DNA of 64,000 bases from Allobosea sp. Root483D1 (GTDB lineage: Bacteria; Pseudomonadota; Alphaproteobacteria; Rhizobiales; Beijerinckiaceae), in NCBI RefSeq assembly GCF_001429505.1, contig NZ_LMJW01000020.1, forward strand, positions 321,644 to 385,643. The letters are read 5' to 3'. Shown here piece by piece: positions 42,238 through 50,888 of this stretch. Below the pieces are notes generated by a model. It was not told the origin of the DNA. It searched no databases and was given only the letters and a program-made list of their open reading frames with translations. How positions within the stretch are numbered: the first letter of the stretch is position 1; every line of letters starts with the position of its first letter. A program made the translations under genes and the position numbers.

Positions 42238-42549
42238 ATGCTGCAACTTCGGCCGAACTGCGAACTCTGCGACTGCGACCTGCCGCCGGCCTCGCTCCAG
42301 GCGCGCATTTGCAGCTATGAATGCACCTACTGCGCCGATTGCGCCGAGAAGACGCTGGAGAACGTCTGCCCGAGCTGTGGCGGCGGCTTCGTGCCGCGGC
42401 CGATCCGGCCTGTCGGCGATTGGGGCGGGCTCGGTCTCGGCCTGGCGAACCGCCCCGCCGGTACGAAGCGCCATCATTCGCAGTGGACGGAAGCGCAGCG
42501 GCGCGAGCGGACCGAACTGCTGCGAAACGTGCGGCCGCAGGACCGTTGA
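42238..42549 (+). CDS. DUF1272 zinc-ribbon protein
   Basis: A 103-residue protein. The first half has paired cysteines, C-E-L-C-D-C, CSYECTYCADC, and CPSCGG, arranged as in DUF1272 (annotated in many genomes, unknown function). They should bind zinc. The C-terminal half is basic. A GAGAGGA ribosome site precedes the ATG at 42238. It is a single gene. Confidence 0.85.
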   Translation: MLQLRPNCELCDCDLPPASLQARICSYECTYCADCAEKTLENVCPSCGGGFVPRPIRPVGDWGGLGLGLANRPAGTKRHHSQWTEAQRRERTELLRNVRPQDR

Positions 42550-42552
42550 AAT

Positions 42553-43716
42553 TCAGCGTCGCTCGAAGTCGCGATGGACATCGTGGGTGACGATCCCCGC
42601 GCCGTCCGGCGGGATCGTCAGCCAGTCCTTGCGGGTCAGCGTCTGCTTGGTGTCCTCACAGCCGGAATGCCAGTGGTCGCTCATCGAGGTCCGCGAGAAC
42701 TCGTGGTCCTTGGCATGGCTCTCATAGCTTTTCTGCTGGTAGATCAGCTGCAGGATGGTGTGCTCGGGGATCAAGGCGAGCTCGTCGCGGAGCTTGCGGT
42801 CTTCCTCGCTCAAGGCGTCCTCAGGGATGTGGCTGAGGGCGTCATGGGTCTTCTTCTTCCAGCCCTGCAGGGTCTGGAACAGGTCGGTGACCATGCGGGT
42901 GCGCGAGGAGTACATGATGTCCTTGTGGCGTCCCATCACGTCCTGCATCGTGCGCGGCATCGGGCCACGCGACGAGAACAGGTCGACCTGGAAGATCAGC
43001 GAGTTCAGCGTGTCGTCCTGGGCGAGCAGATGCGACAGCGGCGTGTTCGAGACGATGCCGCCATCCCAGTAATGCTCGGTGCCGATCTGCACGGTCGGGA
43101 AGGCCGGCGGCAGCGCGCCCGAGGCCATGACATGCTCGGGCGTGATCTCTTCCTGCATGTTGTCGAAGTAGACGAAGTTGCCGGAGAGCGCGTTGACGGC
43201 GCCGACCGAGAAATGCGTGCGCTTCGCATTGATCAGGTCGAAATCGACCAGTTCCAGCAGGGTCTCGCGCAAGGGCGATGTGTCGTAGAAGCTGGTCGCG
43301 TCAGTGGCGCCGGCTGGCGCGAGCCAGGCGCTGGTGCGACGCGGCTCGAAGAAGCCGGGCTGGCCGAGCACCGTGGTCATGAACGACGAGGTCGCGTTGC
43401 GGGCCTGGCGGAAGATGTCGCCCTCGGGCGTGAACCACCAGACCTTGCGGTCGGTGATACGGTTCCAGAAGGTCTCCAGCCGTTCGAGCCGGCGCTCGCG
43501 CGGATTGCCGGCGATCAGCGCGGCATTGATCGCGCCGATCGAGACGCCCGAAACCCAGTCCGGCTCGATGTCGGCCTCGTGAAGCGCTTGGTAAACCCCG
43601 GCCTGATAGGCGCCGAGTGCGCCGCCGCCCTGGAGCACGAGCGCGACACGGTCGCAGCGCTCGGGGCGCCAGCCGAGATAGCGTTCGCTGGAGGACGGCG
43701 CAAAGGGGGCGTTCAT
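42553..43716 (-). CDS. patatin-like phospholipase (DUF3734)
   Basis: A 387-residue patatin-type hydrolase. The oxyanion loop is LVLQGGGALGAYQAG (27-41) and the nucleophile motif is GVSIG with S59. The catalytic aspartate is in YWDGGIVSNTPL. The C-terminal extension is the DUF3734 type found in PHB-granule or membrane-associated patatins. Start at 43716 gives the conserved N-terminus. The next gene divergently encodes 3-hydroxybutyrate dehydrogenase, which suggests a link to polyhydroxybutyrate use (inference). Confidence 0.9.
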   Translation of the reverse strand: MNAPFAPSSSERYLGWRPERCDRVALVLQGGGALGAYQAGVYQALHEADIEPDWVSGVSIGAINAALIAGNPRERRLERLETFWNRITDRKVWWFTPEGDIFRQARNATSSFMTTVLGQPGFFEPRRTSAWLAPAGATDATSFYDTSPLRETLLELVDFDLINAKRTHFSVGAVNALSGNFVYFDNMQEEITPEHVMASGALPPAFPTVQIGTEHYWDGGIVSNTPLSHLLAQDDTLNSLIFQVDLFSSRGPMPRTMQDVMGRHKDIMYSSRTRMVTDLFQTLQGWKKKTHDALSHIPEDALSEEDRKLRDELALIPEHTILQLIYQQKSYESHAKDHEFSRTSMSDHWHSGCEDTKQTLTRKDWLTIPPDGAGIVTHDVHRDFERR

Positions 43717-43937
43717 GGCGCGGTTTCCGTTCGCTCGGTCTTTGGGGGGAGAGCTGGATTTGCCCCATGTCTGAGGGGTGGGCGGTGACAGGCATGTGAC
43801 GTGGGCGGAACCAGATATCGGTGTCATTGCGCCGTCAGACAAGCTTCATCGCCCCGTCAGCTTACTCTTCCACCTCAGCGGCACGGACCTTGCGACGCTG
43901 CAGCGCGTCGCGTTTCTCGCGGCTGGGAGATCAGCGC

Positions 43938-44720
43938 ATGCTCAAGGGCAAGACCGCCGTCGTCACCGGCTCGACCTCCGGCATCGGCCTTTCCATCGCC
44001 CGCGCTTATGCGGCCGAGGGCGCCAACATCGTCATCAACGGCTTCGGCGCGCCGGAGGCGATCGAGCAGGAGCGCGCTGGCATCGAGGCCGATTTCGGGG
44101 TCAAGGCGCGCTACTCGCCGGCCGACATGGCCCATGGCGGGGCGATCGCTGCGATGATCTCCGAGGCGGAGGCGCAGTTCGGCGGCGTCGACATCCTGGT
44201 CAACAATGCCGGCATCCAATTCGTCTCGCCGGTCGAGGAGTTCCCGGTCGAGAAATGGGACGCGATCATCGCGATCAACCTCTCGGCCGCCTTCCATGCC
44301 ATCCGTGCGGCGCTGCCGGGGATGAAGCAACGCAGATGGGGCCGGATCATCAATACGGCCTCGGCCCATGCGCTGGTCGCCTCGCCGTTCAAGTCGGCCT
44401 ATGTCGCGGCCAAGCACGGCATCGCCGGCCTGACCAAGACGGTTGCGCTGGAGGCTGCAACCTTCGGCATCACCGCCAACGCGATCTGCCCCGGCTATGT
44501 CTGGACGCCTCTGGTCGAAAAGCAGATCCCCGAGACCATGGCGGCGCGCGGCCTGACCAAGGATGAGGTCATCAACGACGTGCTCCTGCACGCCCAGCCG
44601 ACCAAGCAATTCGTCACCAGCGAGGAGGTGGCGGCGCTTGCTGTCTTCCTGGCTTCCGATGCGGCAAAGTCGATCACCGGCGTCATCCTGCCGGTCGATG
44701 GCGGCTGGACCGCGCAGTGA
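43938..44720 (+). CDS. bdhA: 3-hydroxybutyrate dehydrogenase
   Basis: A 260-residue short-chain dehydrogenase that interconverts (R)-3-hydroxybutyrate and acetoacetate with NAD+. The cofactor loop is TGSTSGIG (10-17), and the catalytic Y-x3-K is YVAAK. The SAHALVASPFKSAYVAAKHG and CPGYVWTPLVEKQI segments are diagnostic of this enzyme rather than SDRs in general. The stop is 10 bases before the acetoacetate decarboxylase gene, so the pair turns 3-hydroxybutyrate into acetoacetate and then acetone plus CO2, or supplies acetoacetate. Confidence 0.93.
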   Translation: MLKGKTAVVTGSTSGIGLSIARAYAAEGANIVINGFGAPEAIEQERAGIEADFGVKARYSPADMAHGGAIAAMISEAEAQFGGVDILVNNAGIQFVSPVEEFPVEKWDAIIAINLSAAFHAIRAALPGMKQRRWGRIINTASAHALVASPFKSAYVAAKHGIAGLTKTVALEAATFGITANAICPGYVWTPLVEKQIPETMAARGLTKDEVINDVLLHAQPTKQFVTSEEVAALAVFLASDAAKSITGVILPVDGGWTAQ

Positions 44721-44730
44721 GGGCATCGCC

Positions 44731-45477
44731 ATGAACCGCAAAGACATCCTCGACCTGCCCTCGATGCCGCTTGCCGGGCCGAGCTATCCGGCCGGGCCGT
44801 ACCGCTTCATCGATCGCGAATACATGGTGATCAGCTACGAGACCGATCCGGAGCTGATCCGCCATCACCTGCCCGAGCCGCTGATGCCGATCGCACAGCC
44901 GATCGTGAGCTACGAATGGATCAAGATGCCGGATTCCTCCGGCTTCGGCACCTATACCGAGACGGGGATCGTCATCCCCTGCCTGTTTGGCGAGGAGGAG
45001 GTCAGCTTCGTCTCGCAGATGTATCTCGACATCGAGCCGCCGATCTCGGCCGGCCGCGAGATCTGGGGCTTCCCGAAGAAATACGCTCATCCCAAGCTCG
45101 AAGTGATCAAGGACACGTTGACCGGCACGCTCGAATATGCCGGCCAGCAGGTCGCGATGGGCACGATGGGCTACAAGCATGAGAGCCTCGCCGGCAACGG
45201 CGTCAGGACGACCGCGATGCTGACCAAGACGCAGGTCAACCTCAAGATCATCCCCGGTGTCGACGGCGAGCCGGAGATCTGCCAGCTCGTCGCGCTCAAC
45301 CTGACCGACATCACGGTGAAGGGCTCCTGGATCGGCCCGGGCCGGCTGCACCTGATCCCGCATGTCAACGCGCCGGTCGCCGATCTGCCGGTGCGCAAGG
45401 TGCTGGGCGCGCATCACTTCATCGCTGACCTGACTTTGCCCTTCGGCCGCAAGATCCACGACTACATGAAGGGCTGA
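44731..45477 (+). CDS. adc: acetoacetate decarboxylase
   Basis: A 248-residue acetoacetate decarboxylase. The Schiff-base lysine is in GREIWGFPKKYAHP (K116), and the residues around VSQMYLDIEPP and GNGVRTTAMLTKTQVNLK fit the family. Length is normal. It follows bdhA by 10 bases, forming a ketone-body operon. No transcription factor is adjacent. Confidence 0.92.
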   Translation: MNRKDILDLPSMPLAGPSYPAGPYRFIDREYMVISYETDPELIRHHLPEPLMPIAQPIVSYEWIKMPDSSGFGTYTETGIVIPCLFGEEEVSFVSQMYLDIEPPISAGREIWGFPKKYAHPKLEVIKDTLTGTLEYAGQQVAMGTMGYKHESLAGNGVRTTAMLTKTQVNLKIIPGVDGEPEICQLVALNLTDITVKGSWIGPGRLHLIPHVNAPVADLPVRKVLGAHHFIADLTLPFGRKIHDYMKG

Positions 45478-45549
45478 CGCGGCGGGTTGCGCTCTCGGCT
45501 GCGCCGATTATCTTGCCGCGCCGGGGGCGCGAGGGATTTCAGGGCGCGC

Positions 45550-46146
45550 ATGATTGTCTCCTGGCTGGCGGGCTTGCGCCAGGCGGTGAGTTCGAAGCTC
45601 ACCATCGGCATCGGCGGATTGCTGGCGCTTGCCATCACCAGCGGCCAGAGTCTGCTTGAGGCGCTGGAGCCGCCGACGCTGCCGGTGCTCGCCGCCGGCG
45701 CGTCGCTCGATGCCGGCCGCTGGCGCATCGCGCTGCACGAAGCCAGCCTGACGACGCAGTCGCGGCCGGATGGGCCGCCAGCGCCCGATGGCACGCAGTT
45801 CCTGGCGCTCGATCTCGACATCGTCAATCGCAGCTCGGAAACCGACAACACCTTCGCGCGCATCTTCATCGTCGACCCGTCGATCGACGCCCTGCAGCCC
45901 AACCCGATCTTCTGGCTGATGCGCGACAAGGCGATACTGAGCGCGCTGCAGCCAGGCTTGCGCGAGCGCGTGCGCGTGATCTGGCGGCTGGCACCGGGCG
46001 CGAAGGTACCGGAGCGATTGCGCCTCGTCGTCAACGGCGAAACCTTCAAGCCGCGTGACAATCTCTTCGCTGCACCGGGCTGGTTCAATCGCAAGCCGAT
46101 CGCAGCCGCGAGCTTGCCGGTCGCTGCCGCGGAGATGCGGCCATGA
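45550..46146 (+). CDS. membrane-anchored periplasmic protein of unknown function, first of three
   Basis: A 198-residue protein with one N-terminal helix (about residues 16-36) and a periplasmic beta-rich part. The segment RWRIALHEASLTTQSRPDG then FLALDLDIVNRSSETDNTF resembles a DUF4352/telomeric-like immunoglobulin-type fold. The start at 45550 places the helix at the usual anchor position. It overlaps the next gene by 4 bases. Three consecutive genes encode this same overall plan (short N-terminal helix plus about 150 residues). No function is known. Confidence 0.65.
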   Translation: MIVSWLAGLRQAVSSKLTIGIGGLLALAITSGQSLLEALEPPTLPVLAAGASLDAGRWRIALHEASLTTQSRPDGPPAPDGTQFLALDLDIVNRSSETDNTFARIFIVDPSIDALQPNPIFWLMRDKAILSALQPGLRERVRVIWRLAPGAKVPERLRLVVNGETFKPRDNLFAAPGWFNRKPIAAASLPVAAAEMRP

Positions 46147-46709
46147 GCGGCGTTTTTGCCAAGCTCGGAGCGCCCCTGATCGCTGCGCTGCTGCTCGCCG
46201 GCATGCAGCGCTTTACGCCGGGCTATGCCGAGATCACCGGGCCGATCCCGCTCAAAGGCGATCTCGGCGAGACGCTGACCGGCCGTGGCTTCACGGTGCG
46301 GGCCGACAAGGTGCTGCTCGCCGAGAAACTGCGCTTCAAGGCCTATGGCCGCGAGGTCGAGCGTGACACCGGCGGCGTCTTCGCGCTGGTGATCGCGCGG
46401 CTCGATGCGCAACCCGTCTCGACCACTGTCAGCGGCGCAATCTGGCGCAGCGCGCAGGGCGCCCGTTTCGTTGCGAGCCCGCGCTTTCAGGGAGCGCCAC
46501 GGCTGCTCGGAACGGACCGGCTCGAACCCGGCCTGCCGCAGCGCGGCGTCTTCATCTTCGAAGTGCCGCGTGAGGCGGTCGCAGGTGCGACATTGCTCGT
46601 CGCCGCCTCGCGCTGGCCACGGCTGGATACGCAAGCCGAGATCGCGCTGCCAGCGACGCTCGGCACGCCGGCGTCGCTGCTCGACCTGAACGAGCTCGCC
46701 TATGAGTGA
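46143..46709 (+). CDS. membrane-anchored periplasmic protein of unknown function, second of three
   Basis: A 188-residue protein with an N-terminal signal-anchor (about residues 10-22). The mature part contains RGFTVRADKVLLAEKLRFKA and GVFALVIARLDAQPV, echoing the layout of the first protein (charged beta-strand, then a hydrophobic strand of the form F-x-L-x-h-x-h). The start overlaps the first gene by 4 bases and the stop overlaps the third by 8, so all three are translated as a unit. Confidence 0.65.
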   Translation: MSGVFAKLGAPLIAALLLAGMQRFTPGYAEITGPIPLKGDLGETLTGRGFTVRADKVLLAEKLRFKAYGREVERDTGGVFALVIARLDAQPVSTTVSGAIWRSAQGARFVASPRFQGAPRLLGTDRLEPGLPQRGVFIFEVPREAVAGATLLVAASRWPRLDTQAEIALPATLGTPASLLDLNELAYE

Positions 46710-47265
46710 GGTTGCCGTATCCCATGGCGCAGCGCGAATGCGTCGCCTCAGCCTGTGGACGCTGCCGGTGGTGCTGGCGCTCGGCCTCTTCCTGCAATCC
46801 TACGAGAATGCCTGGGAGTGGTGGCGGTCGCGCGAATTGTTCGCGCGGGAGGTTCCGGCCAGTGCCGCGGCGAGCCTCGGCGGTGCTGAATGGAAACTGA
46901 CAGGCCTGCGCCGCGTTGCCGAGCGCTCGGACGGCCGGGCTGTGATGCTGCTCGACATGGAAGCGGTGGTGCGTGATCCCGAAGCCTTCGCCCTGCTGCC
47001 GTGCCGGCTGGTGCTGGAGGCACCGGACGGGAGGCGATGGTCGCCGCAATTCCTGACTCCGAGCGAGGTCAACCGGTTGCCGGAGCGCCGTGGCCTGACG
47101 ATCCCGACCTGTACCCAGGCGCTGGCGAGCAAGCCGGCGGCGGGTGCCACGCTCAGGATCGGCGAAGGCTTTGTGCTGCCGGCCGGGACGGCCGGAGAGG
47201 TCAGGCCGGTGCTCAGCCTGCCGGCCGAGCGGCCGCGTTATCTGCGCTTCCAGGTTCCGGGCTAG
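46702..47265 (+). CDS. membrane-anchored periplasmic protein of unknown function, third of three
   Basis: A 187-residue protein with an N-terminal helix (about residues 13-30, LWTLPVVLALGLFLQSYE). The mature part has WKLTGLRRVAERSDGRAVML then LDMEAVVRDP, in register with the first protein's RWRIALHEASL...LALDLDIV. Its 3' end overlaps, on the opposite strand, the 3' end of the convergent polytopic membrane protein gene by 53 bases. Confidence 0.65.
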   Translation: MSEVAVSHGAARMRRLSLWTLPVVLALGLFLQSYENAWEWWRSRELFAREVPASAAASLGGAEWKLTGLRRVAERSDGRAVMLLDMEAVVRDPEAFALLPCRLVLEAPDGRRWSPQFLTPSEVNRLPERRGLTIPTCTQALASKPAAGATLRIGEGFVLPAGTAGEVRPVLSLPAERPRYLRFQVPG

Positions 47266-48514
47266 AACCCTTTACCACCTGCGCCGCGACGGCGGTCTCC
47301 ATCACCGCCGCCAGCAGGCAGATGCGCAGGCTCTCGACAAGGATACCGCCGCGGATCTCGCTGGGGCCACCGAGCAGGAATGCGATTACGTTGGCGATTA
47401 CCTGCCAGCTGTCGAGATCGAGCGGGCCGATCAGGCGGGTGAGGCCGATCCAGAGCCAGGCGGCGGCAAAGCCGATCAGGCGGTAGCCGACGACCAGCGC
47501 GATCAGCACCGAGAGGCTCGCGCCGAAGGCGAGGCGGACGCTGTTGACAACAGGCAGATAGCGCGAGCGGTAGCTGCCGATGAAGTGCTCGGCAAAGTCT
47601 CGTACGGCCTTCGGGGCTGCTTGCCAGCGCGCCAGCGCCGCTGCGGCGCGCCGGTCGCGCGCCAGGGCAGTGGGATCCTTGGCGTCGTAGCCATAGATCG
47701 TCGCGGTCATCAGCAGCCAGACCAGCGGTAGCAGCGTGTAGAGGAAGAGGCTCTGCAGGCTAGTGCTCAGCGCCGGTTCGGCGAGGTCGACCGCTTCCGG
47801 CATCGCTGCCTGCGCCTTGCCGACCAGCGCGAGCGTCCAGTCGTGCATGAGCCTGAGATAGGGCAGCGCGACGGTCTTGAGCCAGGTCCAGCCGGTGTCT
47901 TTCCAGCGCGACAATGCGTAGAGGCCGACGAAGATCCAGTTGGCATCGCAGGCGATCACCAGGAGTTGCCAGAAGGGCGAGGGCCGGCGCCCCTGAGCGG
48001 CCTTGGCGAGGTTGCGCACCAGCCAGGCGAGGCCGATGGCGAGCACGAGCCAGAGCGACAGCGGCACGTCGAGCACATTGACTCGCTCGCCGAGACCGGC
48101 GGCGGCGAGCGCCCTGACCGAATAGTCGCGGACGGTGTCGCCCAGAAAGCCCCAGGCGGCGTAGTAGGCGAAGAACGGCACGAGGGCGAGCGAGACCAGG
48201 CTGATTACGGCGCGTGCTCCGGCCGGCTGGGGCGCGTCGGATTGCGGGCCGGAGCCAGCGACCTGCAGGGCCGCCACGGCCGGCAGATAGGGCCGCAAGG
48301 CCACAAACATCAGCACGGTGACGACGAGCTTGGCGAGGACCAGCAGCGCGAGCACGGCAAAGCCGGCGAGGCTGTTGAGATAGCCGAGCTTGACCGCCAG
48401 CGGCAGCAAAAGCTCGTTGGCGATCGAGCCGAATGTCGCGAGCAGCAGCAGGACGGGCCAGGCCTGGCGCCACAGCTGGAAGAAAAGGCGAGCGAGGCTG
48501 GCGATCTCTTGCAT
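47213..48514 (-). CDS. polytopic membrane protein of unknown function
   Basis: A 433-residue protein with about nine hydrophobic helices (for example FGSIANELLLPLAVKLGYL, VLALLVLAKLVVTVLMFVAL, LWLVLAIGLAWLVRNLA). No motif I recognise. It converges on the three anchored-protein genes with a 53-base overlap at the stops, so read-through or antisense interaction is possible. It could be the membrane partner of those proteins, or unrelated; I cannot tell from sequence. Confidence 0.65.
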   Translation of the reverse strand: MQEIASLARLFFQLWRQAWPVLLLLATFGSIANELLLPLAVKLGYLNSLAGFAVLALLVLAKLVVTVLMFVALRPYLPAVAALQVAGSGPQSDAPQPAGARAVISLVSLALVPFFAYYAAWGFLGDTVRDYSVRALAAAGLGERVNVLDVPLSLWLVLAIGLAWLVRNLAKAAQGRRPSPFWQLLVIACDANWIFVGLYALSRWKDTGWTWLKTVALPYLRLMHDWTLALVGKAQAAMPEAVDLAEPALSTSLQSLFLYTLLPLVWLLMTATIYGYDAKDPTALARDRRAAAALARWQAAPKAVRDFAEHFIGSYRSRYLPVVNSVRLAFGASLSVLIALVVGYRLIGFAAAWLWIGLTRLIGPLDLDSWQVIANVIAFLLGGPSEIRGGILVESLRICLLAAVMETAVAAQVVKGSSPEPGSADNAAARPAG

Positions 48515-48565
48515 GAGAGGCGTTTTACAGCGTCGAGCCCGGAGGGAGAACCCTCCGGAACAGCC

Positions 48566-49606
48566 TTATCGCTGCCGTTCCATACTCCGGCTCCAGCGCG
48601 AGAGCGCAAAGCAGATCAGCCAGTAGAGGCCGCCGGAGAAGACATAGGCCTCCATGTTCATGCCGACCCAGTTGGGGTCGGCGAGCGAGGCCTGGGCGAT
48701 GCCGAGCAGATCGAGGATCGAGACGACGAGGACGAGCGTGGTGTTCTTGACCAGCGCGATGAACTCGTTGGTGATCGCCGGCAGCGAGATGCGCAGCGCC
48801 TGCGGCAGGATGATGAACCAGGTCGCCTTCCAGTAGGAGAGGCCGAGCGCGGTCGCGGCCTCGCGCTGGCCCTTCGGCAGCGCCTGCAGGCCGCCGCGCA
48901 CGGCCTCCGCCATATAGGCGGCGATGCAGAAGCCGAGACCGATCACGGCGCGCGCCAGCCGGTCGACACCGATGCCGGCCGGCATGATCAGCGGCAGCAG
49001 CAGCGAGGCCAGGAAGATCACCGCGATGATCGGCACGCCGCGCCAGAACTCGATGAACAGCACCGAGATCAGCTTGACCACCTTCAGCTCGGACTGCCGG
49101 CCGAGCGCAAGCAGGATGCCGAGCGGGATCGCGATCAGGCTGGCATAGATCGAGATGAAGACGGTCAGCATCAGCCCGCCCCATTCGCGGGTCTCGATCG
49201 CACGCAGGCCGAGGCCGCCGCCGAGGAGCCAGACGCCGAGCGGCGGCAGGATGACGAGCGCGGCGAGGCCGAGGCCCAGCTTCAGCCGCTTCGGCGCGAA
49301 GACGATCGCTGCGCCGGAGAGCGCGAAGGCGAGCCCGGCGAGGTTCGGCCGCCAGCGTTCCTCCAGGGGATAGAATCCGTACATGAACTGGCCGAAGCGC
49401 GCCTTGACGAAGACCCAGCAGGCGCCGGTGCCGGTGCAGTCGTTGCGGGTCTGGCCGCTCCAGGTTGCGTCGATCAGGGCCCAGCGGACGATCGGGACGG
49501 CGATCCAGGCGATCGCTGCGGCGAGCAGCAGCGTCACCGTGGTGATGGTCGGGGTGCCGAACAGGCGCTCGCGCCAGCTGGTCGAAAGGTTTGCGGCGGC
49601 TCTCAT
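48566..49606 (-). CDS. aapM: general L-amino-acid ABC permease AapM-like
   Basis: A 346-residue permease with N-terminal helices plus the HisM-type core containing the EAA region EAATALGLSYWKATWFIILP. The internal loop NDCTGTGACWVFVKARFGQF before the core is characteristic of AapM/YhdY. It overlaps the aapQ-like stop by 4 bases. The aapP ATPase gene that normally follows is absent; the next gene downstream is the polytopic protein. Confidence 0.88.
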   Translation of the reverse strand: MRAAANLSTSWRERLFGTPTITTVTLLLAAAIAWIAVPIVRWALIDATWSGQTRNDCTGTGACWVFVKARFGQFMYGFYPLEERWRPNLAGLAFALSGAAIVFAPKRLKLGLGLAALVILPPLGVWLLGGGLGLRAIETREWGGLMLTVFISIYASLIAIPLGILLALGRQSELKVVKLISVLFIEFWRGVPIIAVIFLASLLLPLIMPAGIGVDRLARAVIGLGFCIAAYMAEAVRGGLQALPKGQREAATALGLSYWKATWFIILPQALRISLPAITNEFIALVKNTTLVLVVSILDLLGIAQASLADPNWVGMNMEAYVFSGGLYWLICFALSRWSRSMERQR

Positions 49607-50766
49607 CGGGTCACCAGCGCGATGCGGGCATTATACCAGTTCATGAAGGCGGAGACGGCGAGGCCGATGACGAGATAGACCGCGAGCGTCATGGCGATGA
49701 TCTCGATCGCCTGGCCGGTGTTGTTGAGCGCCGAGCCCATGAACAGGCTGACCACGTCGGGATAGGCGATGGCGGCGCCGAAGGACGAGTTCTTCAGCAC
49801 GTTGAGATACTGGTTGGTCATCGGCGGCGTCATCACCCTGAGCGCCTGCGGGATGGTGACGAGCCGCAGTGTCTGGGCGGGCCGAAGGCCAAGCGCGCTC
49901 GACGCCTCGATCTGGCCGTGCGGGACCGACTGGATGCCGCCGCGCACGATCTCGGCGATGAAGCCGGCAGTGTAGGTGACCAAGGCCGCCAGCAGCGCGA
50001 CGAATTCCGGGATGACGACGAAGCCGCCGCGATAGTTGAAGCCGCGCAGCACCGGGATGTCCCAGCGCGTCGCCAATGTCGCCCAGGCCAGCGCCAGCAC
50101 GGGGATGAGCAGGAGCAGGACGAGGCCGACGCGCAGGATCGGTGCGTCCTGGCCGGTCGCTTCCTTGCGCCGCCTGGCCCAGCGCAGGAAGAGCCAGTGC
50201 AGCAGGCAGGAGATCGCGATCGCGATGAAGGCGTATCTGAAGTTCGCGCCCGCATCGGGCAGCGGGATGGTCAGGCCGCGATTGTTGATGAAGGCGACGC
50301 CGAAGACCGAGAGGCTCTCACGCGGGGCGGGCAAAGCGGCGATGACGCCGAAATACCAGAACAGCACGAAGAACAGCAGCGGGATGTTGCGGACGAACTC
50401 GACATAGGCGCCGGCGATCGCCTGCACCAGCCAGATCGAGGAGAGCCGGGCGATGCCGATGAGGAAGCCGAGCGCCGTCGACAGCACCAGCGCGATCACC
50501 GTCACCAGCATCGTGTTGGCGACGCCGGCCCAGAACAGCGCGAGGATGTTGTCCGACTGGGTGTAGTTGGTCAGGACGAAGGGCACCTCGATGCCCGAGG
50601 TGCGCCAGAGGAAGTCGAAGCCCGAGGCGATGCCGGCCTGGACCATGTTCTGCGAGGCGTTGCGGATGAAATAGACCAGCAGCGCCACAAGGCCGATCAG
50701 CAACGCCGCCTGGTAGAAGACGTCGCGGACGCGCTTGTCATTGATGAAGGCGAGGACTTTGCTCAA
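49603..50766 (-). CDS. aapQ: general L-amino-acid ABC permease AapQ-like
   Basis: A 387-residue permease of the AapQ/YhdX type. It starts VLAFINDKRVRDVFYQAALL, has a long periplasmic insert, and the core with EASSALGLRPAQTLRLVTIP. It forms the membrane pair with the AapM-like subunit. It is the second gene after the binding protein in the leftward operon; the space before it (50767-50888) contains two REP-like palindromes. Confidence 0.88.
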   Translation of the reverse strand: MSKVLAFINDKRVRDVFYQAALLIGLVALLVYFIRNASQNMVQAGIASGFDFLWRTSGIEVPFVLTNYTQSDNILALFWAGVANTMLVTVIALVLSTALGFLIGIARLSSIWLVQAIAGAYVEFVRNIPLLFFVLFWYFGVIAALPAPRESLSVFGVAFINNRGLTIPLPDAGANFRYAFIAIAISCLLHWLFLRWARRRKEATGQDAPILRVGLVLLLLIPVLALAWATLATRWDIPVLRGFNYRGGFVVIPEFVALLAALVTYTAGFIAEIVRGGIQSVPHGQIEASSALGLRPAQTLRLVTIPQALRVMTPPMTNQYLNVLKNSSFGAAIAYPDVVSLFMGSALNNTGQAIEIIAMTLAVYLVIGLAVSAFMNWYNARIALVTR

Positions 50767-50792
50767 GGGGCGTCCGTCCGGCTTGCTGCGTC

Positions 50793-50826
50793 ATTCTCGG
50801 GCGCAGCGGAGCTGCGACCCGAGAAT
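50793..50826. repeat. REP-like palindrome ATTCTCGGG...CCCGAGAAT
   Basis: ATTCTCGGG (50793-50801) is the exact reverse complement of CCCGAGAAT (50818-50826). It lies between aapQ-like and aapJ-like genes, next to a second palindrome at 50854. A transcript reading through would form this 9-bp stem with a 16-base loop. Confidence 0.65.
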
Positions 50827-50853
50827 CTCCTGACACGAAGGCTGGTTTCCGAA

Positions 50854-50876
50854 ATGGTCGGGTCAAGCCCGACCAT
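50854..50876. repeat. REP-like palindrome ATGGTCGGG-TCAAG-CCCGACCAT
   Basis: This is the second copy of the palindrome at 39117-39139. One pair differs, C-G there and G-C here, keeping the stem. The preceding CTGGTTTCCGAA is shared too. It lies 12 bases from the aapJ-like stop, on the 3' side of that gene, and could protect its mRNA. Confidence 0.75.
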
Positions 50877-50888
50877 GACGCGGTTGTC

